Shown: piece after piece, positions 18,240 to 29,000 of the stretch
Layout: every line of letters begins with the position of its first letter
Position numbering within the stretch: the first letter of the stretch is position 1
From: Myxococcales bacterium
GTDB lineage: Bacteria > Myxococcota_A > Polyangia > Polyangiales > GCA-016699535
NCBI GenBank assembly: GCA_016699535.1
Contig: CP064980.1
Span: forward strand, 868,001-932,000
Length of the DNA stretch: 64,000 nt
Reading direction: 5' to 3'
Position numbers and translations under genes: made by a program
Notes under the pieces: generated by a model
Told to the model about the DNA's origin: nothing
The model's input: only the letters and a program-made list of their open reading frames with translations
Databases searched by the model: none

Positions 18240-18641
18240 ATGAGATGGCTATTTATTTTATTGTTAAGTGGGTGCTTTTTTCAAAACGCGAGCGCCCAAG
18301 AGCGATTGAAAGATGCGGTGACTGAACTCAACGATCATGCACGTTGGGGACGCTCCTATGCGGCGCTGCAAATCGTACATCCAAAATACCGAGGCAGGTT
18401 TAGCGAACGTCGCGAAACGTGGGGCAAGGATGTGCAGATCGCTGATGTGGATATTCAGCAGGTTAAAATGGATGACGATAAACAGGAAGCAACCTCTTCC
18501 ATACTGGTGAGTTGGTATTCTTTTAAAGACATGCAACTCCAAAACACGATTATCGAGCAGAACTGGGAACGAGCAGATAGTGGTTATCAGCTCGTTAAAG
18601 AAAGAGTCGTAGAAGGCAACAAGCACCTCCTCGAGCACTAG
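18240..18641 (+). CDS. Small exported protein, hypothetical
   Basis: 133 aa. The signal sequence MRWLFILLLSGCFFQNASAQ can be read two ways: lipobox LSGC at residues 9-12, or signal-peptidase I cleavage after NASA. The mature domain (VTELNDHARWGRSYAALQIVHPKYRGRF) resembles small NTF2-like or DUF4440-like periplasmic domains in length and layout, but this is weak. GAAGAGG lies 12 bp upstream. An ATG at 18230 is out of frame and stops early. It stands between two MITE-like elements. Confidence 0.6.
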   Translation: MRWLFILLLSGCFFQNASAQERLKDAVTELNDHARWGRSYAALQIVHPKYRGRFSERRETWGKDVQIADVDIQQVKMDDDKQEATSSILVSWYSFKDMQLQNTIIEQNWERADSGYQLVKERVVEGNKHLLEH

Positions 18642-18680
18642 GGGGCTTATGATTGATTGCTTTTTTGCCTATGATTAGAC

Positions 18681-18796
18681 GGTTTCCCACGCGGGCCCTG
18701 GAGCGGCTTTCCTCCTCGAAAAAACTCCTCAAGTACCAACGTATATTCGTCGCTTTTTCTGCGGGGGCGCTCGCTCCAGAACCCGCGTGAAAAACC
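18681..18796 (+). mobile_element. Short MITE-like hairpin element, copy 3 (divergent)
   Basis: 116 bp bounded by 25-bp inverted repeats: a GGTTT/ACGCGGG/CTGGAGCG pattern at 18681-18705, with its inverse ending at 18796 (20 of 25 matching). Its centre (CTCCTC...CAAGTACCAACGTA...GCGGGGGCGCTCG) is clearly related to the centre of copies 1 and 2, but the outer GGTCAGTC repeats are absent. It appears to be the inner hairpin of the same family moving or surviving on its own. Nothing else is recognised in 18642-18884. Confidence 0.6.
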
Positions 18797-18884
18797 GAGT
18801 GCTAGATAACCTTGTTTTACCGGAGTTTTTTAGGAACCTAAGCTAGGGGGTGTTTCGCCTGACGCTGTGGTTTTGAAACCGAGA

Positions 18885-19850
18885 TTAAGTAATACCGACG
18901 GCTTTTCGCACGCGCTGCATTGTTTTATCAGCAATGGCGCAGGCTCGTTTTGCACCTTTTTTAAGGGTTTCTTCGAGCTCCTTTTCATTCTTACGAATTG
19001 ATAAAAAGTGCTCCCGCTTGGGGCCCAGCTCAGCTTCAAGGGCTAGGTGAAGGTCTTGTTTTGCGTGTCCCCATCCGTATCCGCCAGCGTTGAGCTTGTC
19101 TTTCATGATCTGTTGCTGCTCGCTTGAGGCCACTGCGCGGTAGAGCTCAAAGACAGTACTGCCTTCAGCGACTTTGGCGTCCTCCAAGGATTCTGAGCCC
19201 GTCTTGATCTTCATGATGACTTGCTTGAGTTCCTTTGCCGGGGAAAACAAGGGGACAGTATTACCGTAGCTCTTGCTCATTTTTTGGCCATCGGTACCCG
19301 GCACAAGCAGAGAATCGTTGATGAGTGCTTCAGGAACAACAAGCGTATTTTCTCCAAACAAATGGTTAAAACGTGTAGCAACATCACGACTTAGCTCGAT
19401 ATGCTGTTTCTGATCTTTTCCTACCGGGACAACATCGGTATCAAAAAGAAGGATGTCTGCGGCCATAAGCACTGGATAATAGAAAACGCCAGCATTTGGG
19501 CTTTCGTTTTGCGTCAGAGCGTCTTTGTAGGCATGACCTCGTTCAAGTTGTCCCGTAGCAAGCAAGCAGCTTAGAACCCAACTCAATTCGAAGACTTGCG
19601 GCACATCCGACTGTCGATACAAAAGTGTTTTTTCAGGATCGAGCCCACAAGCAAGCCACGTAGCCGCAACATCGTAAACGTAGCTCTTGAGCTTTTCTGA
19701 TTCACGGAGCGTTGTGAGCGCATGGTAGTCTGCAATGAAAAAGTAAGTGCTGTACTCCTGGCACAGTTGCAGCGCAGGCTTGATCGCACCAAGGTAGTTG
19801 CCAAGGTGAGGAGTTGCTGTGGGTTTGATGCCTGTAAGTGCGGTTTTCAC
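18885..19850 (-). CDS. trpS: Tryptophanyl-tRNA synthetase
   Basis: 321 aa class I synthetase. The N-terminus MKTALTGIKPTATPHLGNYL carries the HIGH-equivalent (PHLGNY), and the KMSKS loop is exact (GTDGQKMSKSYGNTVPLFS). PVGKDQKQHIELSRDVATRFN is the conserved Trp/ATP-binding segment. The C-terminal helical anticodon-binding region ends in TMQRVRKAVGIT. Length and motifs are normal. Confidence 0.96.
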   Translation of the reverse strand: MKTALTGIKPTATPHLGNYLGAIKPALQLCQEYSTYFFIADYHALTTLRESEKLKSYVYDVAATWLACGLDPEKTLLYRQSDVPQVFELSWVLSCLLATGQLERGHAYKDALTQNESPNAGVFYYPVLMAADILLFDTDVVPVGKDQKQHIELSRDVATRFNHLFGENTLVVPEALINDSLLVPGTDGQKMSKSYGNTVPLFSPAKELKQVIMKIKTGSESLEDAKVAEGSTVFELYRAVASSEQQQIMKDKLNAGGYGWGHAKQDLHLALEAELGPKREHFLSIRKNEKELEETLKKGAKRACAIADKTMQRVRKAVGIT

Positions 19851-19936
19851 GGTGTGCTGTCGTCTGCTGTCTATGCCAGTTAGTTTTTGTTTAGGAGTAC
19901 AATAAATAACGAGAGTTAGGATAGCTTGTTTTAGTC

Positions 19937-20587
19937 CTATTTAACTTTATCTGTAGTGGAATGCTTTTCGAGAGCTTTTTTGCCCCAAGGGATCTCGAAG
20001 ATGTCTTTCGTGCTGCAGTAGTTGAGTCCACCCATACGGCCCACCGCAGCCAACTTTTTCTGATCCACGTGAAACCTTTCGTTAATAAGATCATCATCGG
20101 CATGAATCCAAACGACGCGTCCAATAACAATATTTCCGCCGGCAACAGCTCCGGGATTAAGTTCGATAACCTGCTCTAGTTTGCATTCAAAGGCCATTTT
20201 GCAGCGAGCAACCCGCGGACACTTTACTTTGATGCTTGGTGAAGCTTCAAGACCCGATAGCTTGAACTCGCTTTCGCCTCTGGGTAGCTCTTCTGCACAA
20301 GCTGCCATTTCATATTGAAATTCTTCAGAAACAATGTTTACGACAAATTCTCTGGTGGTTTCGACGTTGAGTAGGGTGTCTTTTTTGCTGCCATCTTTTT
20401 TGTTCGCCGGACAAAAAAGCAGGGTAAGAGGATTGCTGCTTACACCCGTAAAAAAAGAATAGGGGGCAAGATTGCTTTCGCCTGAAGCAGATTGGCTCGA
20501 CACGAAAGCTATGGGCCGAGGCACGACCGATCCAATACATAGTTTGTAACGGTCAGGCTGAGAAATTTTTTCAGGATCAATTTGCAT
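19937..20587 (-). CDS. Flavin reductase-like / flavoprotein oxygenase family protein
   Basis: 216 aa from ATG 20587 (MQIDPEKISQPDRYKLCIGS). SVVPRPIAFVSSQSASGESNLAPYSFF is the FMN-binding split-barrel signature of the flavin reductase/DIM6-NTAB family, and VVNIVSEEF and PGAVAGGNIVIGRVVWIH continue it. The likely role is an FMN-dependent reductase or oxygenase; the substrate is unknown. The frame extends upstream to 20620, but the 20587 ATG overlaps the stop of the OPT transporter by 11 bp, suggesting coupling. Confidence 0.85.
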   Translation of the reverse strand: MQIDPEKISQPDRYKLCIGSVVPRPIAFVSSQSASGESNLAPYSFFTGVSSNPLTLLFCPANKKDGSKKDTLLNVETTREFVVNIVSEEFQYEMAACAEELPRGESEFKLSGLEASPSIKVKCPRVARCKMAFECKLEQVIELNPGAVAGGNIVIGRVVWIHADDDLINERFHVDQKKLAAVGRMGGLNYCSTKDIFEIPWGKKALEKHSTTDKVK

Positions 20588-22437
20588 GACGCAACCACCT
20601 CCACATCCAAAATAGTCCACCGACGCTCAGAACTAGCGTGGTTGTTGTTAAGGCCAATGATCCTTCAGCGAACATAGCCACGCGCCCGATCGACAGAGCA
20701 GCGAGCCCAGCTAGGAAGATTCCCATTAGCGCTTCGCCGGCAATCATTCCGGAAGACATAAGTACTCCTTTATGCTGAGAGTGTTTGCTGTGATCCGCAA
20801 CGTGCGAAAGAAAAGCACCTGCAAGCATAGGGACAGTTACACCAAAAGGTAAATAAATTCCAACAGCAATTGGCATGAGATGCAAACGAAATACAATATT
20901 CTTTTTCGTTGCAAAAGAGTATCTAAAAGCAAAATGATAAGGCCAGAACCCACCCCCTAGACCAGACCATGTCCCATGGCAGACGTTGATCTGAAAAGAA
21001 GCCTCTAGCCAAGTTGGCAAACAAGGTGGCCTGTGGGGCGGCAAGCTCGCGTCCGCCAATGCCACCAGGTGTATTTTCATGAAGGAGTTTTAGGACCGGA
21101 GCCATCACCACGGCGCCTACGATGACACCAGCAATCTGCATACGTTGCTGCAACTTGGGTGATGCGCCCACAAGATGGCCCGTTTTTAAATCGTTGCAGA
21201 CGTCTCCCGACGTACACGCGACGCAGCATACGATGCCAGCGACACCAAGCATGGCCGCCATGGCTTCTATTCCTTTAACTCCGGTAAAAGCTGTTGTTGC
21301 TAAAATGAAAAGACCGGAGATCAGTACAGCTGTGATCGTCATCCCAGACACTGGACTGTTGCTACTTCCAACCAGGCCCACGATATAGCTGGCCACGGCG
21401 GTAAAAAAGAAGGAAAGCACAAACATCAACACGGTAGCGAGAAGGGTTACAGCAAGGTTGTGGGTGAACTCGAAATAGATTCTCGCGATGACAATCACAA
21501 TTAGTGTGGCAAGCACTGCGATACTTCTGCTGGAGATGTCTTCATCGTCTCCTTCATTGTGATTGTTCCCGTAGAGACGGTCTTTGACATGCAAAAATGC
21601 TGACCTGAGGCCGCTTCGTACGCGTATAATGGAATCAAAACCTGCCACGAGCATGGCGCCAACACCGATGTACCGTATGCGGCTATCCCAAATGTGCCAG
21701 GCGCTATCGACAGCAGATAGTTCGGATGTCCCTGTGCTGCCGAGCAACGGAATACAAAAGAGCCAAGCAAAAGTCCCACCGATAAAAATCAATAGAGCGA
21801 TTCGCCATTTTACGATGAAGCCGACGCCAAGCAATGCTGGTGAAATATCGGCGCCAAAATAGAACACACGCTGGTTTCCAAAGAAAAATGCACTTTGAAG
21901 GCTATGCGCGATGATTTCAAAGAATCCGGCAAAGATTTTAAACAAGGCTCCGACAGAAGCGCCAATGAATATTGGCAAGGCATTTTGTGTGTGATCGGAG
22001 CCCGCTTCAGCGGCCCGCAGTACTTCCGCGCATGCAACGCCTTCAGGGAAAGCAAGGTCTTTGTTATCAACCACGAACACTCGGCGCATTGGGATCATAA
22101 ACAGCACTCCGAGCAGACCCCCGCTCACGGCTATTCCTGTTGTGAGCCACCAGTTGAAGTCTTCCCATGCTCCTACGAGCACCAGTGCGGGCAGGGTAAA
22201 AATGACACCTGCCGCAAGAGACTCCCCTGCTGAAGCTGCAGTTTGAATTTGATTGGCCTCTAGGATAGTGCCGCCTCGAAAGACGACCCGAAGCAATAAG
22301 ATTCCAACAACGGCAGCGGGAATCGATGCGGAGACCGTCATTCCAACGCGTAGACCAAGATAGACATTGGCAGCGCCCATAATGGCCGAAAGGAGAAGTC
22401 CAAGTAGTATCGCGCGTACGGTGAGTTCTTGATGCAT
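20577..22437 (-). pseudogene. OPT-family oligopeptide transporter, frameshifted
   Basis: OPT proteins import peptides or metal chelates through about 12-16 membrane helices. The first frame (22437-20923) has the family start (SAIMGAANVYLGLRVGMTVS) and PGGIGGRELAAPQATLFANL. The second (to 20577) has FRLHLMPIAVGIYLPFGVTV. Between them a third-frame stretch reads GVGSGLIILLLDTLLQ. Restoring one base in the C5 run at 20953-20957 and one in the T5 run at 20902-20906 joins all three into 620 aa. Two single-base losses in homopolymers point to sequencing error or recent decay. The downstream flavin reductase gene overlaps it. Confidence 0.88.
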
Positions 22438-22594
22438 AGCGGTCCTTTAATATCGCGATCGGCTGCTTGAGTGTTCTCGTGAGAAGCTGTCTCGTATAGG
22501 TTGAGCGAGAATTTCGTAGTTTCCATGAAGAAAATAGCGCATGATGCCCAATGAGACCAAATCTTCGTGCTATGTCACTGTGTAGGCAGCTGCA

Positions 22595-24571
22595 ATGTCT
22601 TTGTTATCTGATCTTCTAAGCCAAACCGGTCCGATCGCACGTAGTGTTTCTGGTTACGATCACAGGCCTTCGCAATTGGAGATGGCCGAAACCGTGGCAC
22701 AAGTTCTCCAATATGGTGGCGTGTCGTTGATTGAAGCCGGAACGGGAACCGGCAAAACGCTGGCTTATCTTCTACCAGCCTTCTTGTCTGAAAAACGCGT
22801 GGTTGTATCCACTGCAACGAAAGTTTTGCAGGATCAAATCATCAACAAAGACATTCCTTTACTGGAGCAAGCATTGGGGAGCGACCTGAGAGCGCTTCCT
22901 ATTAAAGGTTTATCAAATTATGTATGCAAACGCCGTTATCGGAACTTTATACAAAGCTCTGAATTTTTCGATTCTCGCTACGCTCAAGACACTGAACTTG
23001 TTCAGCGTTGGATGGACGCCGCAGTATACGGAGAAATCAGTGAGCTTAAACAGCTAAAAGAAAACTCGCTTCTTTGGCCTAAGATCAATAGTGGAACCGA
23101 TACGCGAATTGGTGCTCGTTGCTCATTTTTTGAGGAATGCTTTGTCACTCAGCTTCGACGCTCTGCAGAGCATGCTCAAGTTTTGGTCGTGAATCACCAT
23201 TTGTTTTTTGCGGATTTAGCGTCGAAGGGCCCCAACAACAATGGCATTCTTCCTCCCTATGATGCCGTTATTTTTGATGAAGCGCATCAAATCGAAGACG
23301 TCGCAACAGAGTTTTTTGGTGTGCGTGTTTCGAGCCATCATTTAGAAACATTGATACGAGATTTGGTGCAAAGCCAGTTTTACCTTGATGAACGAGGCGC
23401 ATTCGAATTGCTTTTTCGTCAAGTCGAACGTTGTTTTTCAGAGTGTTTCTCGTTGCTTCCAAAAAACCGTGAGATTGATTCACAGCGTTTTGAAATCAGC
23501 GTGGAGCATTTCTCTGATGCAGTTCAAAAAAAAATGTTCGAGTTGGATGATGCCTTAGACGCTTTGCAGTCAAGGTGTGACAACTACTCAAAAAAGCACG
23601 CGATAGCGGCTCAATTCGTAAAAAGAATACGGAATCTTCGAGATGATATTTCACTTATTTCTGAGGGAGGAAATCGGGACCATGTGATATGGGCAGAGCA
23701 GAAGAGTCGCTCTTTGGCAATTGGTGCTAGTCCGATAGATATCTCTTATGTGTTTCGTTCGCAGGTGCTTGAGCGAAATGAAGCTGTGGTTTGTACAAGT
23801 GCAACTTTGTCATCCTCATCGTCTTTCAAGTTCATTAGGCAACGTTTAGGTATCGAAGAGGAAGTAGATGAGAAAATCATCGAATCGCCCTTTAATTTCC
23901 AAGAACAAGTAATTCTTTATGTAAATGAAAATATGGAGCTGCCTAATACCGCTACCTACAATCAAAGTATTGCCGAAGAGATTATTTCATTGATCGAGCT
24001 GAGCAAAGGTGGCGCATTTGTATTGTGTACTTCACTAAAATCCATGCACGAGCTTCATACGCTATGCGCAAAGAGACTTGGGTTCAAGTGCTTGATGCAG
24101 GGTCAGGCTTCCAAAAATGAGTTGCTTAGTGAATTTAAGAAAGATGCTAATGCTGTGCTCTTTGGTTCTGGGAGCTTTTGGGAAGGAGTTGATGTGCCAG
24201 GCGCTGCACTGCGCTTAGTTATCATCGACAAGTTGCCTTTTGCGGTCCCGACAGATCCTCTTTTGGTCGCACGAGCGAAAGCTATTGAAGAACGCGGCGC
24301 ATCGCCGTTTATGGATTATCAAGTTCCTTCGGCGGCGCTCGCTCTAAAGCAGGGTTTTGGACGGTTGATTCGTAGCAAGTCAGATAAAGGCATTGTCGCG
24401 GTGCTGGATTCGCGGCTTGTAAAAAAGGGTTACGGAAAAGTGCTACTACGCGGGCTCCCTTCATGTCCTATCATCAAAAATTTTGATGAATTAAAAATAC
24501 GCTATAAAGATCTTTGCCCGAGTGTTGTAACGTTAAAAAGTGAAAACGAATTAGAAGTGCGTGTGTTTTAG
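22595..24571 (+). CDS. DinG/XPD-family ATP-dependent helicase
   Basis: 658 aa superfamily 2 helicase. Walker A is GTGTGKT (49-55) after the Q-like YDHRPSQLEMA; the DEAH box is at 228-231 (IFDEAHQIEDVATEF). Cys residues between motifs Ia and II (YVCKRRYR, CSFFEECF) are placed as in iron-sulfur cluster helicases. The second RecA domain has FGSGSFWEGVDVPG and the motif VI-like ALKQGFGRLIRS. It resembles E. coli YoaA/DinG more than eukaryotic-type XPD. Role: DNA repair or structure unwinding with 5'-3' polarity (family knowledge). Confidence 0.9.
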   Translation: MSLLSDLLSQTGPIARSVSGYDHRPSQLEMAETVAQVLQYGGVSLIEAGTGTGKTLAYLLPAFLSEKRVVVSTATKVLQDQIINKDIPLLEQALGSDLRALPIKGLSNYVCKRRYRNFIQSSEFFDSRYAQDTELVQRWMDAAVYGEISELKQLKENSLLWPKINSGTDTRIGARCSFFEECFVTQLRRSAEHAQVLVVNHHLFFADLASKGPNNNGILPPYDAVIFDEAHQIEDVATEFFGVRVSSHHLETLIRDLVQSQFYLDERGAFELLFRQVERCFSECFSLLPKNREIDSQRFEISVEHFSDAVQKKMFELDDALDALQSRCDNYSKKHAIAAQFVKRIRNLRDDISLISEGGNRDHVIWAEQKSRSLAIGASPIDISYVFRSQVLERNEAVVCTSATLSSSSSFKFIRQRLGIEEEVDEKIIESPFNFQEQVILYVNENMELPNTATYNQSIAEEIISLIELSKGGAFVLCTSLKSMHELHTLCAKRLGFKCLMQGQASKNELLSEFKKDANAVLFGSGSFWEGVDVPGAALRLVIIDKLPFAVPTDPLLVARAKAIEERGASPFMDYQVPSAALALKQGFGRLIRSKSDKGIVAVLDSRLVKKGYGKVLLRGLPSCPIIKNFDELKIRYKDLCPSVVTLKSENELEVRVF

Positions 24572-24604
24572 AGCTACACGGCGGAGGTGAAAAGTTTTTT
24601 CTTT

Positions 24605-25978
24605 TTATGTTTGCTCGCTCTTCATGTCGTGTTTGAGTAAGTTTTTGGTAAGCATGGTTACGGCCTCTTTTTGTTTTGAACTAGGCGTGTTTGCTCGTGT
24701 TGCCGAGATTTGTTCGAAGCGAATGGAGGTGCTTCCGACAACGATAACGTCTCCTGGTTTGAGAACTGCTTGGCTTTGTTTAATGCCATTTACAAAAGTG
24801 CCGTTCTTGCTGTGCAGGTCTTCGATCCTAACTTTCCCTTCATCAACAGAAATCACAAAATGCTCGCGTGAAGCATCTAGATCGTCCAAGGTCCAGTGGA
24901 CATCTCGACCACGCCCGACGATCCAGCGGCTTTGGTTCTGGCTGATGCGAAATTCTTCGCCTTTTTGCGAAGCTGTTTCGATGACGAGCCTGGCTTCGTT
25001 TGGGGCAAGCTTGCTTACAGCTGGGCTTTTCGCTCGATGCGTATGAATAGTCATCTCTTCGGGCATGATGGCGTTGATCAGTGCAGCAATTTGCGCGGAG
25101 TCGATGCGTAGCGATTCAGGTATCGCATGGTAGAGCATGCTTCGTAGTTCTTGGGCTGTTTGAGGGCGGTATTCGGGATCTTGAGCCAAAGTTTTCATTA
25201 CCAGGTCATCTAATTTTTCCGGTATCTGTTCGTTAATTAGGCTTGGCTGTGGGATGGGGGCTCCGCGCAAACGATCCATGAGTTCATCCGTACTACTCAC
25301 GTCAAACAGTGTTTCCATGGTCAATAGCTCCCAAAGCACCACGCCAAGAGCAAATATATCTGTGCGTCTATCGATAATTCTTCCCAAGGCCTGTTCTGGT
25401 GCCATGTACTGATATTTGCCTTTGACAATTCCAGAGGCTGTTTTTTCTTGGTGGTTAGCGGCTTTTGCAACTCCGAAATCGATGAGTTTTACGTAGCCCA
25501 CATTCGCGATCAGGACGTTAGTGGGGCTTACATCACGATGAACAATATTTAGGAATTGGCCATTGTCGTCTCGTGTTTCATGTGCTGCATGAAGACCATC
25601 CGCAATGCGCATGGTAATGGCGCAAGCCAGTTCTGTGGACATACGTCTGCCCTGTCTTCGCAAAGCGCGCGTCAGTTCACTTAAAGAGCATCCTGGAACG
25701 TATTCCATGACTAGAAAGTGTGTACCTTCCCATTCGCCGAACTCTTCGACTTGCACCACGTTTGGGTGTTGAATGCGTGAGCAGAGCATCGCTTCATCCA
25801 CAAACATTCGGACGAAGGTTTGATGGCTCTCTAGCCGTGGGTGAATTACTTTAATAGCAACTCGCCTGGAAAAACCTGCTGCTCCCCTGCGGCGGGCAAG
25901 GTAGAGTGTTGCCATACCACCTGTTTTCAGATGGGCAAGTATCTCATAGTCACCAATGATATCGCCTGGACGCCACAT
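24605..25978 (-). CDS. Serine/threonine protein kinase with C-terminal FHA domain
   Basis: 457 aa. The Hanks-type kinase is complete: ATP-loop LKTGGMATLY, Lys43 in AIKV, HRDVSPTNV (catalytic HRD 147-149), DFG (167-169), APE (193-195). After a linker of about 60 residues comes an FHA phosphothreonine-binding domain (about 345-425: WIVGRGRDV, LHSKNGTFVNG). No transmembrane helix is evident, so it is probably cytoplasmic. HRDVSPTN, with Ser for the usual Lys, is typical of the myxobacterial Pkn group. Targets are unknown; the FHA proteins of the Tad locus are possible partners (inference). Confidence 0.92.
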   Translation of the reverse strand: MWRPGDIIGDYEILAHLKTGGMATLYLARRRGAAGFSRRVAIKVIHPRLESHQTFVRMFVDEAMLCSRIQHPNVVQVEEFGEWEGTHFLVMEYVPGCSLSELTRALRRQGRRMSTELACAITMRIADGLHAAHETRDDNGQFLNIVHRDVSPTNVLIANVGYVKLIDFGVAKAANHQEKTASGIVKGKYQYMAPEQALGRIIDRRTDIFALGVVLWELLTMETLFDVSSTDELMDRLRGAPIPQPSLINEQIPEKLDDLVMKTLAQDPEYRPQTAQELRSMLYHAIPESLRIDSAQIAALINAIMPEEMTIHTHRAKSPAVSKLAPNEARLVIETASQKGEEFRISQNQSRWIVGRGRDVHWTLDDLDASREHFVISVDEGKVRIEDLHSKNGTFVNGIKQSQAVLKPGDVIVVGSTSIRFEQISATRANTPSSKQKEAVTMLTKNLLKHDMKSEQT

Positions 25979-26048
25979 GTTTCACTTCATTTTGCCTGAA
26001 GTGCGTCGTTTTTTGAAATAAGCGACTTTTGGGCGTTTCTCCGTGGAA

Positions 26049-29000
26049 TTATTCCTTGGAAAGACAGTCGTAGTTTAGCTCAAAGCCTGTAAGGGTGGGT
26101 GTGACCGTTTGATCACTGGAGGCCTTTAGGACTGCTTTGACCTGTAGGTACGGCAGGTGATCAAACTGCCCATCCGCTTCTAAAGCTGCGCCGATATCCA
26201 CGGGTCCTGTTTCGGGCGGTGTTGTAAAGACTAGCGGTGTTGCTGTATCAAGCCCCGCTACCGTTTCCGAAGTTGAAATTTCCCAGCGCACAGCACTATT
26301 GGATGGAGTCGATACTGTCCACGATAAATCTCCCCAGTCTGGACGTTCCGTGTTGTGGCACTGACCAGAGCTATCGTAGTTACGCCAATACGTGCCTGTA
26401 GCTGGGTAGGTTCCGGTGGATGCGCCAGGGACAACGATCGTTACATTTACTGTGTCTAGCACGTAACTCCCATCTCCTAAGAGGTCAATTGTAAAGGTAT
26501 AAGTGCCCGGTGCGGTGATGGTTGTGTTTTCAAAGCCAACCGAGAACTGCACGTTCGTTCCAGGCAAGCATCCATCAGTAGGATTAGGCCCGCCGTACCA
26601 TGTGGCGTGCGTTACGCCGCAACGAGCGGCCGACTCGGCTGTAGGTACGGTGGCGATAGAGGTAACGAATTCCGTTTCATCTACAGCGGCAGTGGCGAGA
26701 TTGTCATTTACACGCAAGGTGATATTCATGCGTGAATAGTTGGCAAGCTCGCTAATAGCTCTGACCACGATGCTGCTCAGACCGGAGCCGTCTTCGCTGA
26801 TATGGTAGACAAGTGGATCGCCGTCTGCATTAACTGAACCGGTATCGTAAGCAAGCTGTCGCATGACTGATTCGCTTTCTGAGTAATCTTGGGCGCATTC
26901 GACAGGACCGTAACTGTCGCACACATCCGTGTTTCCGCAAGTAGTGCCATAGCTATCACATACAGACCAGCATGCGTAATACGAGCTACAACCACCTTGG
27001 TCGCAGTACGAGCCACTGCCGCATTCTTGATGGGAACTAGTGCACGCAGGGATGTCGCAACGATATTCGCTATGGCTTGCCAAACAAGGTTGATCGCAAC
27101 TATAGCGCGGCGGATCTCCAGAGTTGATACTGATCACTTTGGCCCCAATGGCGTTTAGTTGTGACACCGTATCGGAATAACCAGGCGCAGGCACATCGTA
27201 TTCTTCGGCAAGTGCTGGACCGTTATGGGATTTTGCGTCCGAGAACATGACAACGATGGGTATGGCACCTTCTCTAAAACAAGGGTATCCAAATTCACCT
27301 GCTGCACAACCGGTCTGGGGCGGCGTATAGTAGCCATAACCTGAGGGCCATGAGCCGATGCCGAGGTTAAATACACTTGCAGAGTTGATAACACCTTCTA
27401 CCAGCACATAGTAAGTTCCTGGATCGAGTTCCCGGTGAATCGTTGAGTTCGGTGAGCTTGAATAAGCCGCTGCACATGTTTGTAGATTACCTTCATCGAC
27501 GCTGTCTTGATACAGCCTTAGCATGGTGTACATATGGCTTTTGTTTGTGGTAATGAGCACTTCTGATCGTTCACTCAATGTGAACTTAAAGACTGTGTCG
27601 TTTCCGGTGCCAGTATTTCCGTAACAATCTAAGCCGGTGTAATCATCGCTGTAATACCAGTTGTATGAAGCTGTTTGGTAAGTTGTCCATGTGCCACCGA
27701 TATCGCCCAAGTCGTAGGCATTGCTTTCGTTGTCGCCCAGTGAGGGGCCGATAGTGAACTGGAATGTTCCGGGGTCTGTCTGATGGTTTACACAGGAATC
27801 CAGGACGACGTAATAGGTTCCCGGAGTGATAGTATCGACTCCAACTTCGCCACCTTGACTTCCAGCATAGGCTGAAGTCCAAGACCAAATCTCGTTGAAT
27901 CCACTATCATAAATCATTACTGTGGCGTCGTAGTCTGTACCATAGGTCGACCATGTGTAGGATTTTTCTTCGGTTACCGTAAAGGTAAAAACAGCGTCTT
28001 TGCCCGAATTGCCTGAAGCGCACCATATGTTGGCGTTGTAGCTGAGATCTTGCAATTCGCCGGTAACAGAGCTCGCCGCGTTCGTAATATCACCCAGATC
28101 GTAAGGCGCTCCTGCTCCGGCAATACCCGAAGAGATTTCAAGTGAGAAGTTGCCCCTTTTCTGGGAAGCGTTTAAGTTTCCGTCGATAACGACATAGTAA
28201 GTTCCTGCTGTTAACCCTACATTTAGATAGGATGCATCATCGCAGTCCACGTCGTTCCATCCAGCATCCATGATATTGATTGTGGGAGGAAATGCTGAGG
28301 CCGTGGCATCAAATATCACAGAGGCATCGCTTGTTAGATAGAACTGGATGACTACGTCTTGGGAGTTGATATCGGCGTCACAATAGCCAGCGGTGGTCCA
28401 GTGACCGTATTCGCTTGTGAAATTGGTGGTTGTGCCGGTAACAGTTATTCTATCGGAACTGGGGTCGAAGTTGCCGATGTTGTAAGGCCTGAGTTGCTGC
28501 TCTCCCTCAGCAAGTGGAGCGACGTTGAGCTTGAAGTTACCGGTGCCGTAGCCGTCAACAATGGCGTAGTAGGTATGCCCTGGTATCGCTGTAAATTCGA
28601 TCTTTGAGTCAAGATCACTCCCGTCGATGTCGTCGTTGCAAGCGATTTCAGTGGTGGCACCATCTCGAATGCTTAGGGTGGTATCAAAAGCTGTAGTTCC
28701 GGAGGTTGATATGACCAAGGGCGTTGTTGTTGATACGCTAAAGGAAACCACAGCATCTTTATTTGAGCCCCCACAGCTGTCAGTATAGTCATTGGAGAAG
28801 CCAGAACTGTTTTTGCCAGTGAGCAGATGACGCGTCGATGAAACATCCCCGAGTGAATAAGCTGTAGCAATCGTATTGTTGCCTGAGCTACGAATGTCAA
28901 CATTGGAGGGAGCTGCGGGAGGTGCTGGTAAAGCAAAACTCGAACTTCCAGAAGGTACGGAAAGTGTAGTGGGCGTTTGACTAAGGTCTACTTGATAGAG

